From: an uncultured Bacteroidales bacterium
Lineage (GTDB): Bacteria > Bacteroidota > Bacteroidia > Bacteroidales > P3
Length of the DNA stretch: 64,000 nucleotides
Reading direction: 5' to 3'
Assembly (NCBI GenBank): GCA_900318275.1
Contig: ONJY01000001.1
Coordinates: 50,978 to 114,977, forward strand
Shown here: positions 29,001 to 36,907 of the stretch, in pieces
How the letters are laid out: the number at the start of each line of letters is the position of its first letter
Position numbering within the stretch: position 1 is the stretch's first letter
Made by a program: the position numbers and the translations under genes
Notes under the pieces: generated by a model
Seen by the model: the letters and a program-made list of their open reading frames with translations, nothing else
Told to the model about the DNA's origin: nothing
The model's database searches: none

Positions 29001-29805
29001 CCAACGACGAGCCATCGCTGTTCTTTATGTTCCTCTTGATAACCGGACCAGTGAGGTAGACCATAAAGGTGTTGAGCAGACGGTAATCCAGATAGCCTTC
29101 CCAACGCACCATGCCTTTGAACTGGCTGGTTGGCGGCTTCAGGGTAATAATCTGCGTACCACCGATAGCCTCACCGATGCTGGCAGGAGTACCACCAAGG
29201 ATAACCTGAATCTCAGCGATAGCGTCTTTCGGCACATTGACGCTGGTACGTTTACGTACATTACCCTGCATGGTAACCATGCCGCCCTCACCACGGGCTG
29301 AACCTGTACCACCGTCCGAGTAGCCGACGCCACCCACAGCGGCGACGATACTCTCAACCGAGTTACCAGGCATACGAGCGATATCGTCGCTCGAAAGGCG
29401 CTGGCCGCTCTCGGCGGTACCGATCTCGATGACAGGCACCTTCTCCTCAACAATCTCCACAGCGTCGAGCACCGTAGCCGAAGGGTTGAGTTCTACGTCG
29501 ACAATCGTGAAACCCGATGCCGTCACGTTAATACCGGTACGCACATAGGTAGCATAGCCGACGAACTTGACTTCGAGGTCATACTTGCCGACGGGTAACG
29601 GCTTAATGGTATAGATACCATCAAAATCGGTCACACCGACAAGCACCTGTTTGCCATCTTGCTTGGCAATAACATTGACGAAAGGCATCGGCTCCTTTGA
29701 CTTGGCGTCAACCACCGTACCCTTCATCGTGCCCTGTGCCAAAGCGGTCACTTCCGCCAACAGCAAGAGTCCGAGTGTCAATAGTACTTTTCTAAACATT
29801 CTCAT
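26017..29805 (-). CDS. TonB-dependent receptor with carboxypeptidase-regulatory domain
   Basis: 1262 residues. A signal peptide (1-23) is followed by a CarboxypepD_reg-like domain (about 24-110, MKGTVVDAKSKEPMPFVNV to LEVKFVGYATYVRTG). The plug domain comes next (about 185-260), with DAIAEIQVILGGTPASIGEAIGG altered from the usual SusC form, and then a large barrel ending in the outer-membrane signal RVSLSYNF. No SusD partner follows, so this is not a standard polysaccharide-utilisation pair. Instead it precedes a giant secreted protein and a PorV-like barrel. The ligand is unknown. Confidence 0.9.
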   Translation of the reverse strand: MRMFRKVLLTLGLLLLAEVTALAQGTMKGTVVDAKSKEPMPFVNVIAKQDGKQVLVGVTDFDGIYTIKPLPVGKYDLEVKFVGYATYVRTGINVTASGFTIVDVELNPSATVLDAVEIVEEKVPVIEIGTAESGQRLSSDDIARMPGNSVESIVAAVGGVGYSDGGTGSARGEGGMVTMQGNVRKRTSVNVPKDAIAEIQVILGGTPASIGEAIGGTQIITLKPPTSQFKGMVRWEGYLDYRLLNTFMVYLTGPVIKRNIKNSDGSSLERTLVGFRFTGQAQYEKSPFYRVKGYRYQIVNDEKVRMIENKPLTYDPVTGAVRYTGETSLRGSDFHEITRLKKKDFDGDASRVPNLQYYGVAMEGALDFRFSDYATLTLTGEFSASHSPSASLSPLNMPLSGSSVSEGMSMGLTVDFTQRFRDPEVSNEDEAKASSPIKNVMYNITGMVQRSTAKSYNENYGKTIDDIFKYGYIGKFITEKERTYEEKTIDYNGVTRTAMVQNNWNDVVTYAGGSEYNPILSNYNEQLFHSEEFSDIRRALTMKEYIQQFYGLYNGDSPGNIYGLLSNVGVQGGSYALSQTDALYLQAKASADVLGHEIEIGFQYDQLWESSYSLSAYGLWTLMRQNANRHILQLDLDHPIYRQNGSQLYVDYNRRLDASQQTPFDAAFREYLASKGLLGSDPSREWIDVDRYMPEDFVNAGGIDMFSANELINSGNPYVSYIGYDHTGKKYNGANWSLEDYFNPGSSKYMNLPSFSPIYMAGYIQDKFYFQDLIFNVGVRVDYFDGNQYVMKDPYLLYESYTVGQLRERIASGNAVSTNEIYSGAGDDWVPYVDFVQDETNRSLPTIKGYRDKAGNWYDATGTQVASPNSVSGNTGKPTPYRTAAGQRSVTEGKVHVDGVFERYKPQIVAMPRIAFSFPIGDKSQFKASYDIIARRPSSGWSANYLSYLYMSQISSISNPNLKPERITNYELGFQQALNQSSAVSASAYYKETRNLIQLVQYAGADPNTNYYSYDNKDFRTIKGITLAYDLRQTKNIRINANYTLQYAEGTGLSTTTMTELIKEGYTTLKMLNPISDDRRHEFKANVDFRYAAGAKYNGPTITRVVTDKETGEKRKKEVKLLENFGINFMAVAQSGRPYTRQFSNTRSTIVGGYRGARLPWGFYFNIVADKTWPIKVGKRDTFLNLAVTVNNLFDIRNVVNVFYVTGNPEDNGYLTDPETQVSINNELNPVAYRELYAISLRNGTWNYSSPRTIRVSLSYNF

Positions 29806-29837
29806 TGCGTTTACATGTATAGATATTATTGATTCTG

Positions 29838-30194
29838 TTAATTTTCCGCGTTGATATACCTGTTGTCCAACACCGTCTGGTAGATTATCGCCTGCCTCAG
29901 GTCAAACACCGGACGCTGAAGCGGTTCTTCAACCGCAACCTGCACAGGTGCAGGGGCTTGTTTCGTCTCAGGCTCAAGTGTTTCATAGGTGAAATAAGAA
30001 GGCTCCTTGACGGCTTCTTCCGCCGGTTCTTCGTCGTCGAAACTGAAGAAGCCGTCGTCATTGGTCTCCTCGTCGTTGTCACTGTCGTCGTTGTCGGTCT
30101 CAATGACGCGGCCGACACGTGCCTTCTTGGCTCCTGCCAAGAGTGTCGGCAGGAATGTGAGGGCCACGATGAGTATGAGCCAGGTTATTTTCAT
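29838..30194 (-). CDS. Small exported acidic protein of unknown function
   Basis: 118 residues with an N-terminal hydrophobic segment (ITWLILIVALTFLPTLLAGA) that could be a signal peptide or anchor. A very acidic stretch of aspartate and glutamate follows at about 33-62, then a proline/glutamate-rich part and a short hydrophobic C-terminus (DLRQAIIYQTVLDNRYIN). I do not recognise a family. It lies between secDF and the TonB-dependent receptor on the same strand, 32 bases before the receptor start, and is probably transcribed with it. Confidence 0.65.
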   Translation of the reverse strand: MKITWLILIVALTFLPTLLAGAKKARVGRVIETDNDDSDNDEETNDDGFFSFDDEEPAEEAVKEPSYFTYETLEPETKQAPAPVQVAVEEPLQRPVFDLRQAIIYQTVLDNRYINAEN

Positions 30195-30231
30195 CTATTG
30201 CCTATTGTTTGACAACAATTATCTTTTATCT

Positions 30232-33200
30232 TTATGCCAACTCCTTGGTTTCTGCAGTTTTCTGTTTACCGGAAATCTCATACACCACGGCACAGGCGAT
30301 GCACAGCGACGAGAAGACGCCGACGAGCACACCGACGAGCAGGGCGAAGATGAAGCCACGGATAACCTCGCCACCGAAGATGAACATCATCAGCAGTGTG
30401 ACGAAGGTCGTGCCGGAGGTGTTCACCGTACGGGCCAACGTGGAGTTGATAGCATCGTTCATGTGGGTGCGGAGGTCACGCTTCGGATATAGCTTGCGGT
30501 ACTCGCGCACACGGTCAAAGATAACCACCGTGGCGTTGATCGAGTAACCGATAACCGTCAGCACAGCCGAGATGAAGTACTGGTCAACCTCAAGGTTGAA
30601 GGGCAGCAAGCCGTAAAGGAGCGAGAAGATACCGATAACCAGAATGGTATCGTGAGCCAGAGCCGTCACCGAGCCCACACCGAAGCGCCAGCTGCGGAAG
30701 CGGAGGCCGATATAGACGAACATCACAAGCAGACCGCCGATGACTGCCCAGATGGAGTGCATCAGGTTGTCGTGGGCGATGGTGCCGCCGACCTGGTCGG
30801 CCTGGATGATACCCAGCGGGTTGGTCTCAGTGCTCTTGAATGACTCAAGGCTGATGGGAGTCTTATAGTACTGGCTTGTACCGGCATACAGTTTCTCAAC
30901 GATCTCGTTCTTCACGGCGTCACCATCCTCGGCAATCTTGTACTTGGTGGTTATCTTCAGCTGGTTGTTGGGGCCGTAGGTCTTCACCTCGGGAGCCTCC
31001 TCAAACTGCTTGGCAAGGTCGGAACGCACGTCGACGGCGTTGACGGGCTGGTCGAAACGCACGACATAGGTGCGGCCACCGGTGAAGTCAATACCGAAGC
31101 TCAGACCGCGGGCAACGAAGCTGCCGGCACAGATCAAGATGGCAACACAGGCGATGATATAGAAGGTCTTGCGACGGCCGAGGAAGTCAAAGTGCACGTT
31201 GCGCAGGAAGTTCTCCGAGAAGGAGTACGAGAAGGTCATGTTGCGCTTCTTTTCCACGCGGTTGTCGATAATCAGTCGAGTGATGAAGATGGAGGTGAAC
31301 AGCGAGGTGACGATACCGATGCAGAGGGTCACTGCGAAGCCCTGCACGGCGCCGCTGCCGAACATGATGAGCACCAAGCCCAGGAGGAAGGTCGTGACCT
31401 GACCGTCGATGATGGCGGAGTAAGCGTTCTTGAAGCCGGCCTCGACAGCGTTGGCCACGCTCGAGCCGTTGCGCAGTTCTTCCTTGATACGCTCGTAGAT
31501 GATGACGTTGCCGTCGACAGCCATAGCCATAGTCAGCACAATACCGGCGATACCGGGCAGTGTGAGCACTGTGCCGATGGATGCCAACACTCCTATAAGA
31601 AGGAATACATTAGTAATAAGGGCAGCCACAGACACCCAGCCGGCACGGTTGTAGAAGAACACCATGTAGGCCATCACGATGATGAAGGCGAGGATGAACG
31701 AGAGCAGACCGTTGCGTATGGACTCCTGACCGAGCGAGGGGCCTACCACAGCCTCCTGCACGATGACGGCGGGGGCGGGCAGCTTACCGCTCTTCAGGAT
31801 GTTGGCAAGGTCCTTGGCCTCTTCAAGCGTAAAGTCGCCGGTAATGGAGGAGCGGCCACCGGCAATCTCGCCGTTGACACGCGGTGCGGAATAGACCTGG
31901 TCGTCAAGGACGATGGCTATGCAGTTGCCTACATTCTCGCCGGTGATGCGTTTCCACTCGCGGGCGCCTTCGTTGTTCATAGTCATAGAAATCTCGTTGC
32001 CACCGACATTCGAGAAGTCCTGACGGGCGTCGCTGATGCAGCCGCCGTCGAGCAGGGCCGAACCGTCACGTGTCGTTATCTTGATGGCATAGAGGGTATA
32101 GACGTCGCCGCCGAAGTGCTCGTCGGGCTTGGCCGACCATAGGAACTTGACGGTGCGGGTGTCAAAGACTTTCTTCTCGGCAGCCGCAGCCAGCATCTCG
32201 TTGATGGTCTCGCGGTCCTTGCCGGCGGCAAGACCCACGATGGGGCCCTGCAGAGGCATGCCGTTGTTGTCGACATAGAGCTGCAGTTTGGCAAGGAGCG
32301 GGTGTTCCTTGGCAAACTCCTCGCGGCTGGCATCGCTGACGCCGGCCTGATTGTTGTTGTCGGCGGTCAGCTGGTCGAGCAGAGCCTCGGTGCTGTCCTT
32401 CACTTCGGCAACGGCCTCGGTCTCAGCTTCGGCAGCGACGGTGTCAGCGACAACGCCCTTGTTGATGGAGCCAAGATATTCGTCGGCAGCAATAAGGTCC
32501 TTGGCCACCTCGGTATTGTCGTGCGTCAGCCAGAACTCCAACTGGGCGGTACCCTGCAGGAGTTTGCGCACACGCTCGGGCTCCTTGACGCCGGGGAGCT
32601 CCACAAGGATACGCTCCGAGGCGCTGAGTTTCTGTATGGTGGGCTGAGCTACGCCGAACTTGTCGATACGCTGGCTCAGCACCTGGTAAGTGCGGTCATA
32701 GGCGGAGGCAGCCTCTTCGCGGACCACCTTGATGACGGCCTCGTTGTCGTCGCCAAGCTTAATTTGGTCGCGGAGCTGGCCGCTGAAGTAAGAGGCAAGC
32801 TGTACGTTGGGGTCGAGGCCACGGATGGCATCGTAGAACAGCGACACGAAGTCGCGGTTGGTGGTACGCTTCTGGTTGGCCAAAGCGATGTCGATGGCGT
32901 GGTTGAAGAGAGTGTCCTCGGTGTGGTCGGCCAGGGCACGCACCACATCCACCGTCGAAACCTCAAGCATCACGTTCATACCGCCCTTAAGGTCAAGGCC
33001 AAGGCTGATCTCGCGGCTCTGGCACTGACGGTATGTGTAGCCCAGATAGACCTTCTCGGTAGCCATCGAGTCAAGGTAATGGGCCTCACTGGCGTTGCGC
33101 AGCGAGTCCAGGAGCACCTGCTCGTCGCCGCTGTTGGTAGTGCGTGAGGCAACGTAATTCTGAACCTGTTCGCTCTTGATGTAGTTTTCAGCTGACTTTT

Positions 33201-33306
33201 TGGCATTGTTCTGAATGGCGATTGTCACAACAGTAAACGACAATTGGAACAAACACACCAGTGCGAAAGCCCATGCCAAAACTCTGATAAGTCCTTTATT
33301 CTGCAT
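30232..33306 (-). CDS. secDF: Fused protein translocase subunit SecDF
   Basis: 1024 residues containing both SecD and SecF. The SecD half has the conserved ISLGLDLKGGMNVMLEV near residue 100, the periplasmic P1 region, and DGNVIIYERIKEELRNG in its membrane part. SecF begins near residue 715 and shows GIDFTGGRTYVVRF and ATVVIFDRVREYRKLYPKR. Twelve membrane segments are expected. SecDF uses the proton gradient to pull exported proteins through SecYEG and is needed here for the many envelope proteins nearby. The fused form is standard in Bacteroidota. A -7 element precedes it, divergent from radC. Confidence 0.96.
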   Translation of the reverse strand: MQNKGLIRVLAWAFALVCLFQLSFTVVTIAIQNNAKKSAENYIKSEQVQNYVASRTTNSGDEQVLLDSLRNASEAHYLDSMATEKVYLGYTYRQCQSREISLGLDLKGGMNVMLEVSTVDVVRALADHTEDTLFNHAIDIALANQKRTTNRDFVSLFYDAIRGLDPNVQLASYFSGQLRDQIKLGDDNEAVIKVVREEAASAYDRTYQVLSQRIDKFGVAQPTIQKLSASERILVELPGVKEPERVRKLLQGTAQLEFWLTHDNTEVAKDLIAADEYLGSINKGVVADTVAAEAETEAVAEVKDSTEALLDQLTADNNNQAGVSDASREEFAKEHPLLAKLQLYVDNNGMPLQGPIVGLAAGKDRETINEMLAAAAEKKVFDTRTVKFLWSAKPDEHFGGDVYTLYAIKITTRDGSALLDGGCISDARQDFSNVGGNEISMTMNNEGAREWKRITGENVGNCIAIVLDDQVYSAPRVNGEIAGGRSSITGDFTLEEAKDLANILKSGKLPAPAVIVQEAVVGPSLGQESIRNGLLSFILAFIIVMAYMVFFYNRAGWVSVAALITNVFLLIGVLASIGTVLTLPGIAGIVLTMAMAVDGNVIIYERIKEELRNGSSVANAVEAGFKNAYSAIIDGQVTTFLLGLVLIMFGSGAVQGFAVTLCIGIVTSLFTSIFITRLIIDNRVEKKRNMTFSYSFSENFLRNVHFDFLGRRKTFYIIACVAILICAGSFVARGLSFGIDFTGGRTYVVRFDQPVNAVDVRSDLAKQFEEAPEVKTYGPNNQLKITTKYKIAEDGDAVKNEIVEKLYAGTSQYYKTPISLESFKSTETNPLGIIQADQVGGTIAHDNLMHSIWAVIGGLLVMFVYIGLRFRSWRFGVGSVTALAHDTILVIGIFSLLYGLLPFNLEVDQYFISAVLTVIGYSINATVVIFDRVREYRKLYPKRDLRTHMNDAINSTLARTVNTSGTTFVTLLMMFIFGGEVIRGFIFALLVGVLVGVFSSLCIACAVVYEISGKQKTAETKELA

Positions 33307-33353
33307 AGTTTATGTATATAATTTGTTTTTTTATTTACACTACTTTGAATGTG

Positions 33354-33361
33354 CAAAAATA
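33354..33361 (-). promoter_or_regulatory. -7 element of secDF
   Basis: TATTTTTG on the minus strand, 48 bases before the secDF start; fits TAnnTTTG. Divergent from the radC element. Confidence 0.5.
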
Positions 33362-33403
33362 ATAAATTTTATTGACATAACAAGGAATTTTAGAAAAAAA
33401 GTG

Positions 33404-33411
33404 TAACTTTG
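33404..33411 (+). promoter_or_regulatory. -7 element of radC
   Basis: TAACTTTG, 30 bases before the radC start; fits TAnnTTTG. Confidence 0.6.
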
Positions 33412-33440
33412 CACTCAAAATTGAAGATTGACAGCAAGAT

Positions 33441-34154
33441 ATGGAAACAAAAAAAAACATCACACTCAAGGACTGGTCGGAGATGGACAAACCACGAGAG
33501 CGACTGCTTTCGCAAGGTGCCAAGCAACTGACTGACGCCGAACTACTTGCCATACTCATGCGCACCGGCGTCCCGGGCAAGAACGTCGTCGAGGCCGCCA
33601 AAGAGCTCCTCGCCTCGGCCGACAACAGCCTGGTGACACTTTCCCTCTTCGACTACAGCCGTTTACGGACCTTCAAGGGTATGGCCAAAGCCAAGGCGGC
33701 GACACTCATGGCCGCCCTTGAGATTGGGTGGCGGCTGCACGGCGAGACGAATACACGCCGTGAGACGCTGATTGCCAACAGCGACGACCTCTTCAAACAC
33801 ATACATCCGCTGATAGTCAACATCGACCACGAGGAGTTCTGGGCCGTATACATGAACAACCGCAACAAAGTGCTTGGCACCCAGCGCATTTCCGTGGGAG
33901 GGCAGACCGAAACCAATGTCGACCCGCGCATACTCTTCCGCGGCGCTCTCGAAGCCAAGGCGACCACTGTGGCTGTGGCCCACAACCACCCCTCGGGCAC
34001 CCTCAAGCCCAGCAGCAACGACCGCGCCCTCACCAAGCGTCTCGCCGAGGCTGGCAACATGCTGGGTATCAGGCTTGCCGAGCATATCATCGTAGCCGTA
34101 GGCCCCGACGGCAGAGCCGACTACTACAGCTTCCACGACAACGGCATGCTGTAG
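33441..34154 (+). CDS. radC: RadC family JAB/MPN metalloprotein
   Basis: 237 residues. A helix-hairpin-helix-like N-terminal part (LRTFKGMAKAKAATLMAALEI) is followed by the JAMM domain with the zinc motif VAHNHPSGTLKPSSND near residue 178. RadC was first linked to DNA repair, but that role has been questioned and the activity of the family is unknown. The JAMM residues (H-x-H and the downstream S and D) are all present. About 120 non-coding bases follow, holding a CGGCCG-rich inverted repeat but no T-run, then convergent folB. Confidence 0.92.
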   Translation: METKKNITLKDWSEMDKPRERLLSQGAKQLTDAELLAILMRTGVPGKNVVEAAKELLASADNSLVTLSLFDYSRLRTFKGMAKAKAATLMAALEIGWRLHGETNTRRETLIANSDDLFKHIHPLIVNIDHEEFWAVYMNNRNKVLGTQRISVGGQTETNVDPRILFRGALEAKATTVAVAHNHPSGTLKPSSNDRALTKRLAEAGNMLGIRLAEHIIVAVGPDGRADYYSFHDNGML

Positions 34155-34277
34155 CCTCCCAACCACCCGCCTCGGCCGCGATAAGAGAACCAACGACTTA
34201 CGGCCGTCGAACGGCCGAGGAAAAGCCGTCCGACAGCCGTAGGGATACCGTAGGGACTCCGAAGAGGATGTGAAGCG

Positions 34278-34634
34278 CTACGCCTTCAGGTCGAGTTCAA
34301 CGCTGACGGAGTGCATCTGCCCACCCAAAGGTGGGTTCATCTTGCTGACTTTCACCTTGATGTCGGTCACGGTGGGGAACTCCTTCAGCACCGCCTCCCC
34401 TACCCTGCGGGCCACATGTTCCAGCAGGTTGGAAGGCTGTTGCATCTCGCGTTTTACAATCTGATAGACATCGAGATAGCTCACCGTATCGGCGATGTTG
34501 TCGCTCTGTTCGGCACGCGAGGTGTCGGTGTTGAAGACGATGTCTACGGTGAAGTGCGTTCCGATAGCCCTTTCCTGTTGGAAACAGCCATGATGCGCAT
34601 AGAAGCGCATCCCGTTTATCGCTATGGTTGCCAC
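34278..34634 (-). CDS. folB: Dihydroneopterin aldolase
   Basis: 118 residues using a GTG start at 34634 (reading VATIAINGMRFYAHHGC). The family normally begins a few residues before this MRFYAxHG motif, and the longer open frame upstream overlaps pheS in a serine-rich shadow reading. The protein retains the active-site glutamate in the QERAIG segment and the VKVSKMNPP segment near the end. FolB cleaves dihydroneopterin to 6-hydroxymethyldihydropterin in folate synthesis. It starts 10 bases past the pheS stop on the same strand. Confidence 0.88.
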   Translation of the reverse strand: MATIAINGMRFYAHHGCFQQERAIGTHFTVDIVFNTDTSRAEQSDNIADTVSYLDVYQIVKREMQQPSNLLEHVARRVGEAVLKEFPTVTDIKVKVSKMNPPLGGQMHSVSVELDLKA

Positions 34635-34644
34635 GACGTTACGC

Positions 34645-35691
34645 TTAGATGATGTTGTCGAACTGATGCAGGAAGCGCAGGTCGTTCTCAAAGTAGAGGC
34701 GCAGGTCGCGTATCTGGTACTTGAGCATAGCCATACGCTCGACACCCATGCCGAGGGCGAAACCGCTGTACTCATGGCTGTCTATACCACACGCTTCCAG
34801 TACGTTGGGGTCGACCATGCCGCATCCGAGAATCTCCAGCCAGCCGGTGCCCTTGCAGATGTTGCAGCCCTTGCCGCCGCAGATGTTGCACGAGATGTCC
34901 ATCTCGGCGCTGGGTTCGGTGAAGGGGAAGTAGCTGGGGCGCAGACGTATCTGGGTGTCGGGGCCGAACATCTCCTTGGCGAAATAGAGCAGTGTCTGCT
35001 TGAGGTCGGCGAAGGTGACCTTCTTGTCGACATACAGAGCCTCAACCTGATGGAAGATGCAGTGTGCGCGTGCGCTGATAGCCTCGTTGCGGAACACGCG
35101 GCCGGGGGCGATGATGCGGATTGGTGGCTTGTGGGTCTCCATGACGCGCACCTGCACCGACGATGTGTGGGTGCGTAGGGCTATGTCCTGCATGCCTTCC
35201 TCTTTCTGGACGAAGAAGGTATCCTGCATGTCGCGCGCGGGATGGTCGGGGGGGAAGTTGAGAGCCGAGAAGAGGTGCCAGTCATCCTCGATCTCGACGC
35301 TTTCCTCGACGGTGAAGCCGATACGTGCGAAGATCTCGGCTATCTCGTTCATGGTGACCGAGAGGACGTGGCGGCTGCCGCGCTGGCTGAAGTCGGCGGG
35401 CATGGTAAGGTCGTGGGTGTCGTTGAGCTCGACTGACTGCTCGACGAAGCTCTTGAACTCTTCGACCTTGGCCAAGGCGGCGGTTTTCAGCTGGTTGAGG
35501 GCTATACCCATCTCTTTTTTCTGGTCGTTGGGCAGCGTCTTGAACTGCTCGAAAAGCTCTGTCATAACGCCTTTGCGGCCAAGGAAGCGGACACGGAATT
35601 TCTCCACTTCGGCGGCTTTGTCCTTGAAGTCCTCTATACGGGCGTTGCGTATCTCCTCAATGTACTGGGCTATAATGTTATTCATCGACAT
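34645..35691 (-). CDS. pheS: Phenylalanine-tRNA ligase alpha subunit
   Basis: 348 residues, normal length. An N-terminal coiled coil (about 1-85) is followed by the class II catalytic core: motif 1 near DFSQRGSRHVLSV, motif 2 with HTSSVQVRVMETHKPPIRII and GRVFRNEAISARAHCIFHQVE, and motif 3 with GFALGMGVERMAMLKYQI. It forms the alpha2-beta2 enzyme that charges tRNA-Phe; pheT is not in this window. It is followed by folB and preceded 10 bases away by the secreted cyclophilin gene. Confidence 0.96.
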   Translation of the reverse strand: MSMNNIIAQYIEEIRNARIEDFKDKAAEVEKFRVRFLGRKGVMTELFEQFKTLPNDQKKEMGIALNQLKTAALAKVEEFKSFVEQSVELNDTHDLTMPADFSQRGSRHVLSVTMNEIAEIFARIGFTVEESVEIEDDWHLFSALNFPPDHPARDMQDTFFVQKEEGMQDIALRTHTSSVQVRVMETHKPPIRIIAPGRVFRNEAISARAHCIFHQVEALYVDKKVTFADLKQTLLYFAKEMFGPDTQIRLRPSYFPFTEPSAEMDISCNICGGKGCNICKGTGWLEILGCGMVDPNVLEACGIDSHEYSGFALGMGVERMAMLKYQIRDLRLYFENDLRFLHQFDNII

Positions 35692-35701
35692 AACTGCAGG
35701 G

Positions 35702-36388
35702 TTACTTTATCACTTTCACACTTATTATCTTCACGTCCTCGACGGGGCGGTCCATGCGGTCGCACGGCATTTCGGCTATCTTGTTGATAACATCCATACC
35801 GTCAACGACTTCGCCGAAGACTGTGTAGTCGCCGTCGAGGTGCGGCGTACCGCCCACGGTGGTGTACACTTTGCGCTGCTCGGCGGTGAACTTCTTGCCG
35901 AAACGCTGCTCCATCATGTCGAGGGTCTTGTCATCCCACACCTGTCCCTGCACGATGTAGAACTGCGTGGCCGACGAGGCCTTCTTGGGGTTGACCTGGT
36001 CGCCTTGGCGGGCAGCGCAGAGGGCGCCGCGCTTGTGTATCAGGTTCGGGCGGAACTCGGCGGGGACGGTGTATCCCAGGGTGCCGTCGCCTAGGGGCTG
36101 GCCGGGTTTGGCGTCGCGCGACTTGGGGTCGCCGGCCTGCACCATGAAGTTCTTGATGACACGGTGGAAAAGGAGGCCGTCATAGGTGTGATTTTCGACC
36201 AATTTCAGGAAATTGTCGCGGTGGAGAGGGGTCTCATCATAGAGACGGAGGGCGATTTTACCCTGTGAAGTGACCATTTCTATCATAGTACCTTTGGCTT
36301 TATTTACCTTTTGATTAGTAGCGACTTGCGCCGATGAAAGAAACGCTGCCGCAAAAAAAATAACGAGAAAAGATATTTTTTTCATCAT
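35702..36388 (-). CDS. Exported cyclophilin-type peptidyl-prolyl isomerase
   Basis: 228 residues. A signal peptide (KISFLVIFFAAAFLSSAQV) is followed by one cyclophilin domain. Conserved pieces include GKIALRLYDETPLHRDNFLKL, YDGLLFHRVIKNFMVQAGDP with the catalytic arginine, and FGEVVDGMDVINKI near the end. A family-typical insert (SRDAKPGQPLGDGTLGY) is present. The enzyme speeds proline isomerisation during folding of exported proteins in the periplasm. It is upstream of pheS on the same strand. Confidence 0.93.
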   Translation of the reverse strand: MMKKISFLVIFFAAAFLSSAQVATNQKVNKAKGTMIEMVTSQGKIALRLYDETPLHRDNFLKLVENHTYDGLLFHRVIKNFMVQAGDPKSRDAKPGQPLGDGTLGYTVPAEFRPNLIHKRGALCAARQGDQVNPKKASSATQFYIVQGQVWDDKTLDMMEQRFGKKFTAEQRKVYTTVGGTPHLDGDYTVFGEVVDGMDVINKIAEMPCDRMDRPVEDVKIISVKVIK

Positions 36389-36406
36389 TTATACAATAAA
36401 AATTAC

Positions 36407-36414
36407 TAATTTTG
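36407..36414 (+). promoter_or_regulatory. -7 element of the lipoprotein/DUF4301 genes
   Basis: TAATTTTG, 56 bases before the start at 36470; fits TAnnTTTG. Confidence 0.55.
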
Positions 36415-36469
36415 CAACTGCAAAAATAAGAAGAAAAAAAGACATAAAGCGACAAAAAAACTCTCTTTT

Positions 36470-36895
36470 ATGAAGAAAAAAACTCTCAACCTGGCCGTCG
36501 TGCTGTTTTTCAGCCTGTTATCAGTAACGCTTTTTTTGTGCTGCGACAAAGACACCAACTGCTATTTGGAGGTGCAAGCCTACCAAGGGAACACCGAAAA
36601 TGCAGTTTCTAACGCCCAGGTGCAGATATACCAGATGGTGTGCGACTCGTCCGACCACACCTACCGTGCTGGTATAACGGATGATAACGGCCGTTTCAAG
36701 ACCACCTACACGGCTCCCGCCATCCTCAAAGTCAAGGTGACACGCATCTATGACACAATACGTCCCGACTTCCACGTCGGCTATGACACGGTGCTTGTCA
36801 ACGTCAAGCTTGTCGAAGGCGAGACAAAGACTGCTATAGCACGCATGCCGGGCGACACCCTCTGGATGCCGATTCCCATCCCCTCACAGAAGTAA
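36470..36895 (+). CDS. Small lipoprotein with an Ig/carboxypeptidase-regulatory-like fold
   Basis: 141 residues. The lipobox LFLC puts the lipidated cysteine near residue 24, followed by CDKDTNCY. The rest has the strand pattern of a CarboxypepD_reg or Ig-like domain: VSNAQVQIYQMV, then GITDDNGRFKTTYTAPAILKVKV. A short proline-rich end (MPIPIPSQK) closes it. Outer-membrane or periplasmic location is predicted; the partner is unknown. It is 12 bases upstream of the DUF4301 gene. Confidence 0.7.
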   Translation: MKKKTLNLAVVLFFSLLSVTLFLCCDKDTNCYLEVQAYQGNTENAVSNAQVQIYQMVCDSSDHTYRAGITDDNGRFKTTYTAPAILKVKVTRIYDTIRPDFHVGYDTVLVNVKLVEGETKTAIARMPGDTLWMPIPIPSQK

Positions 36896-36907
36896 AGTTC
36901 ATAGAAC

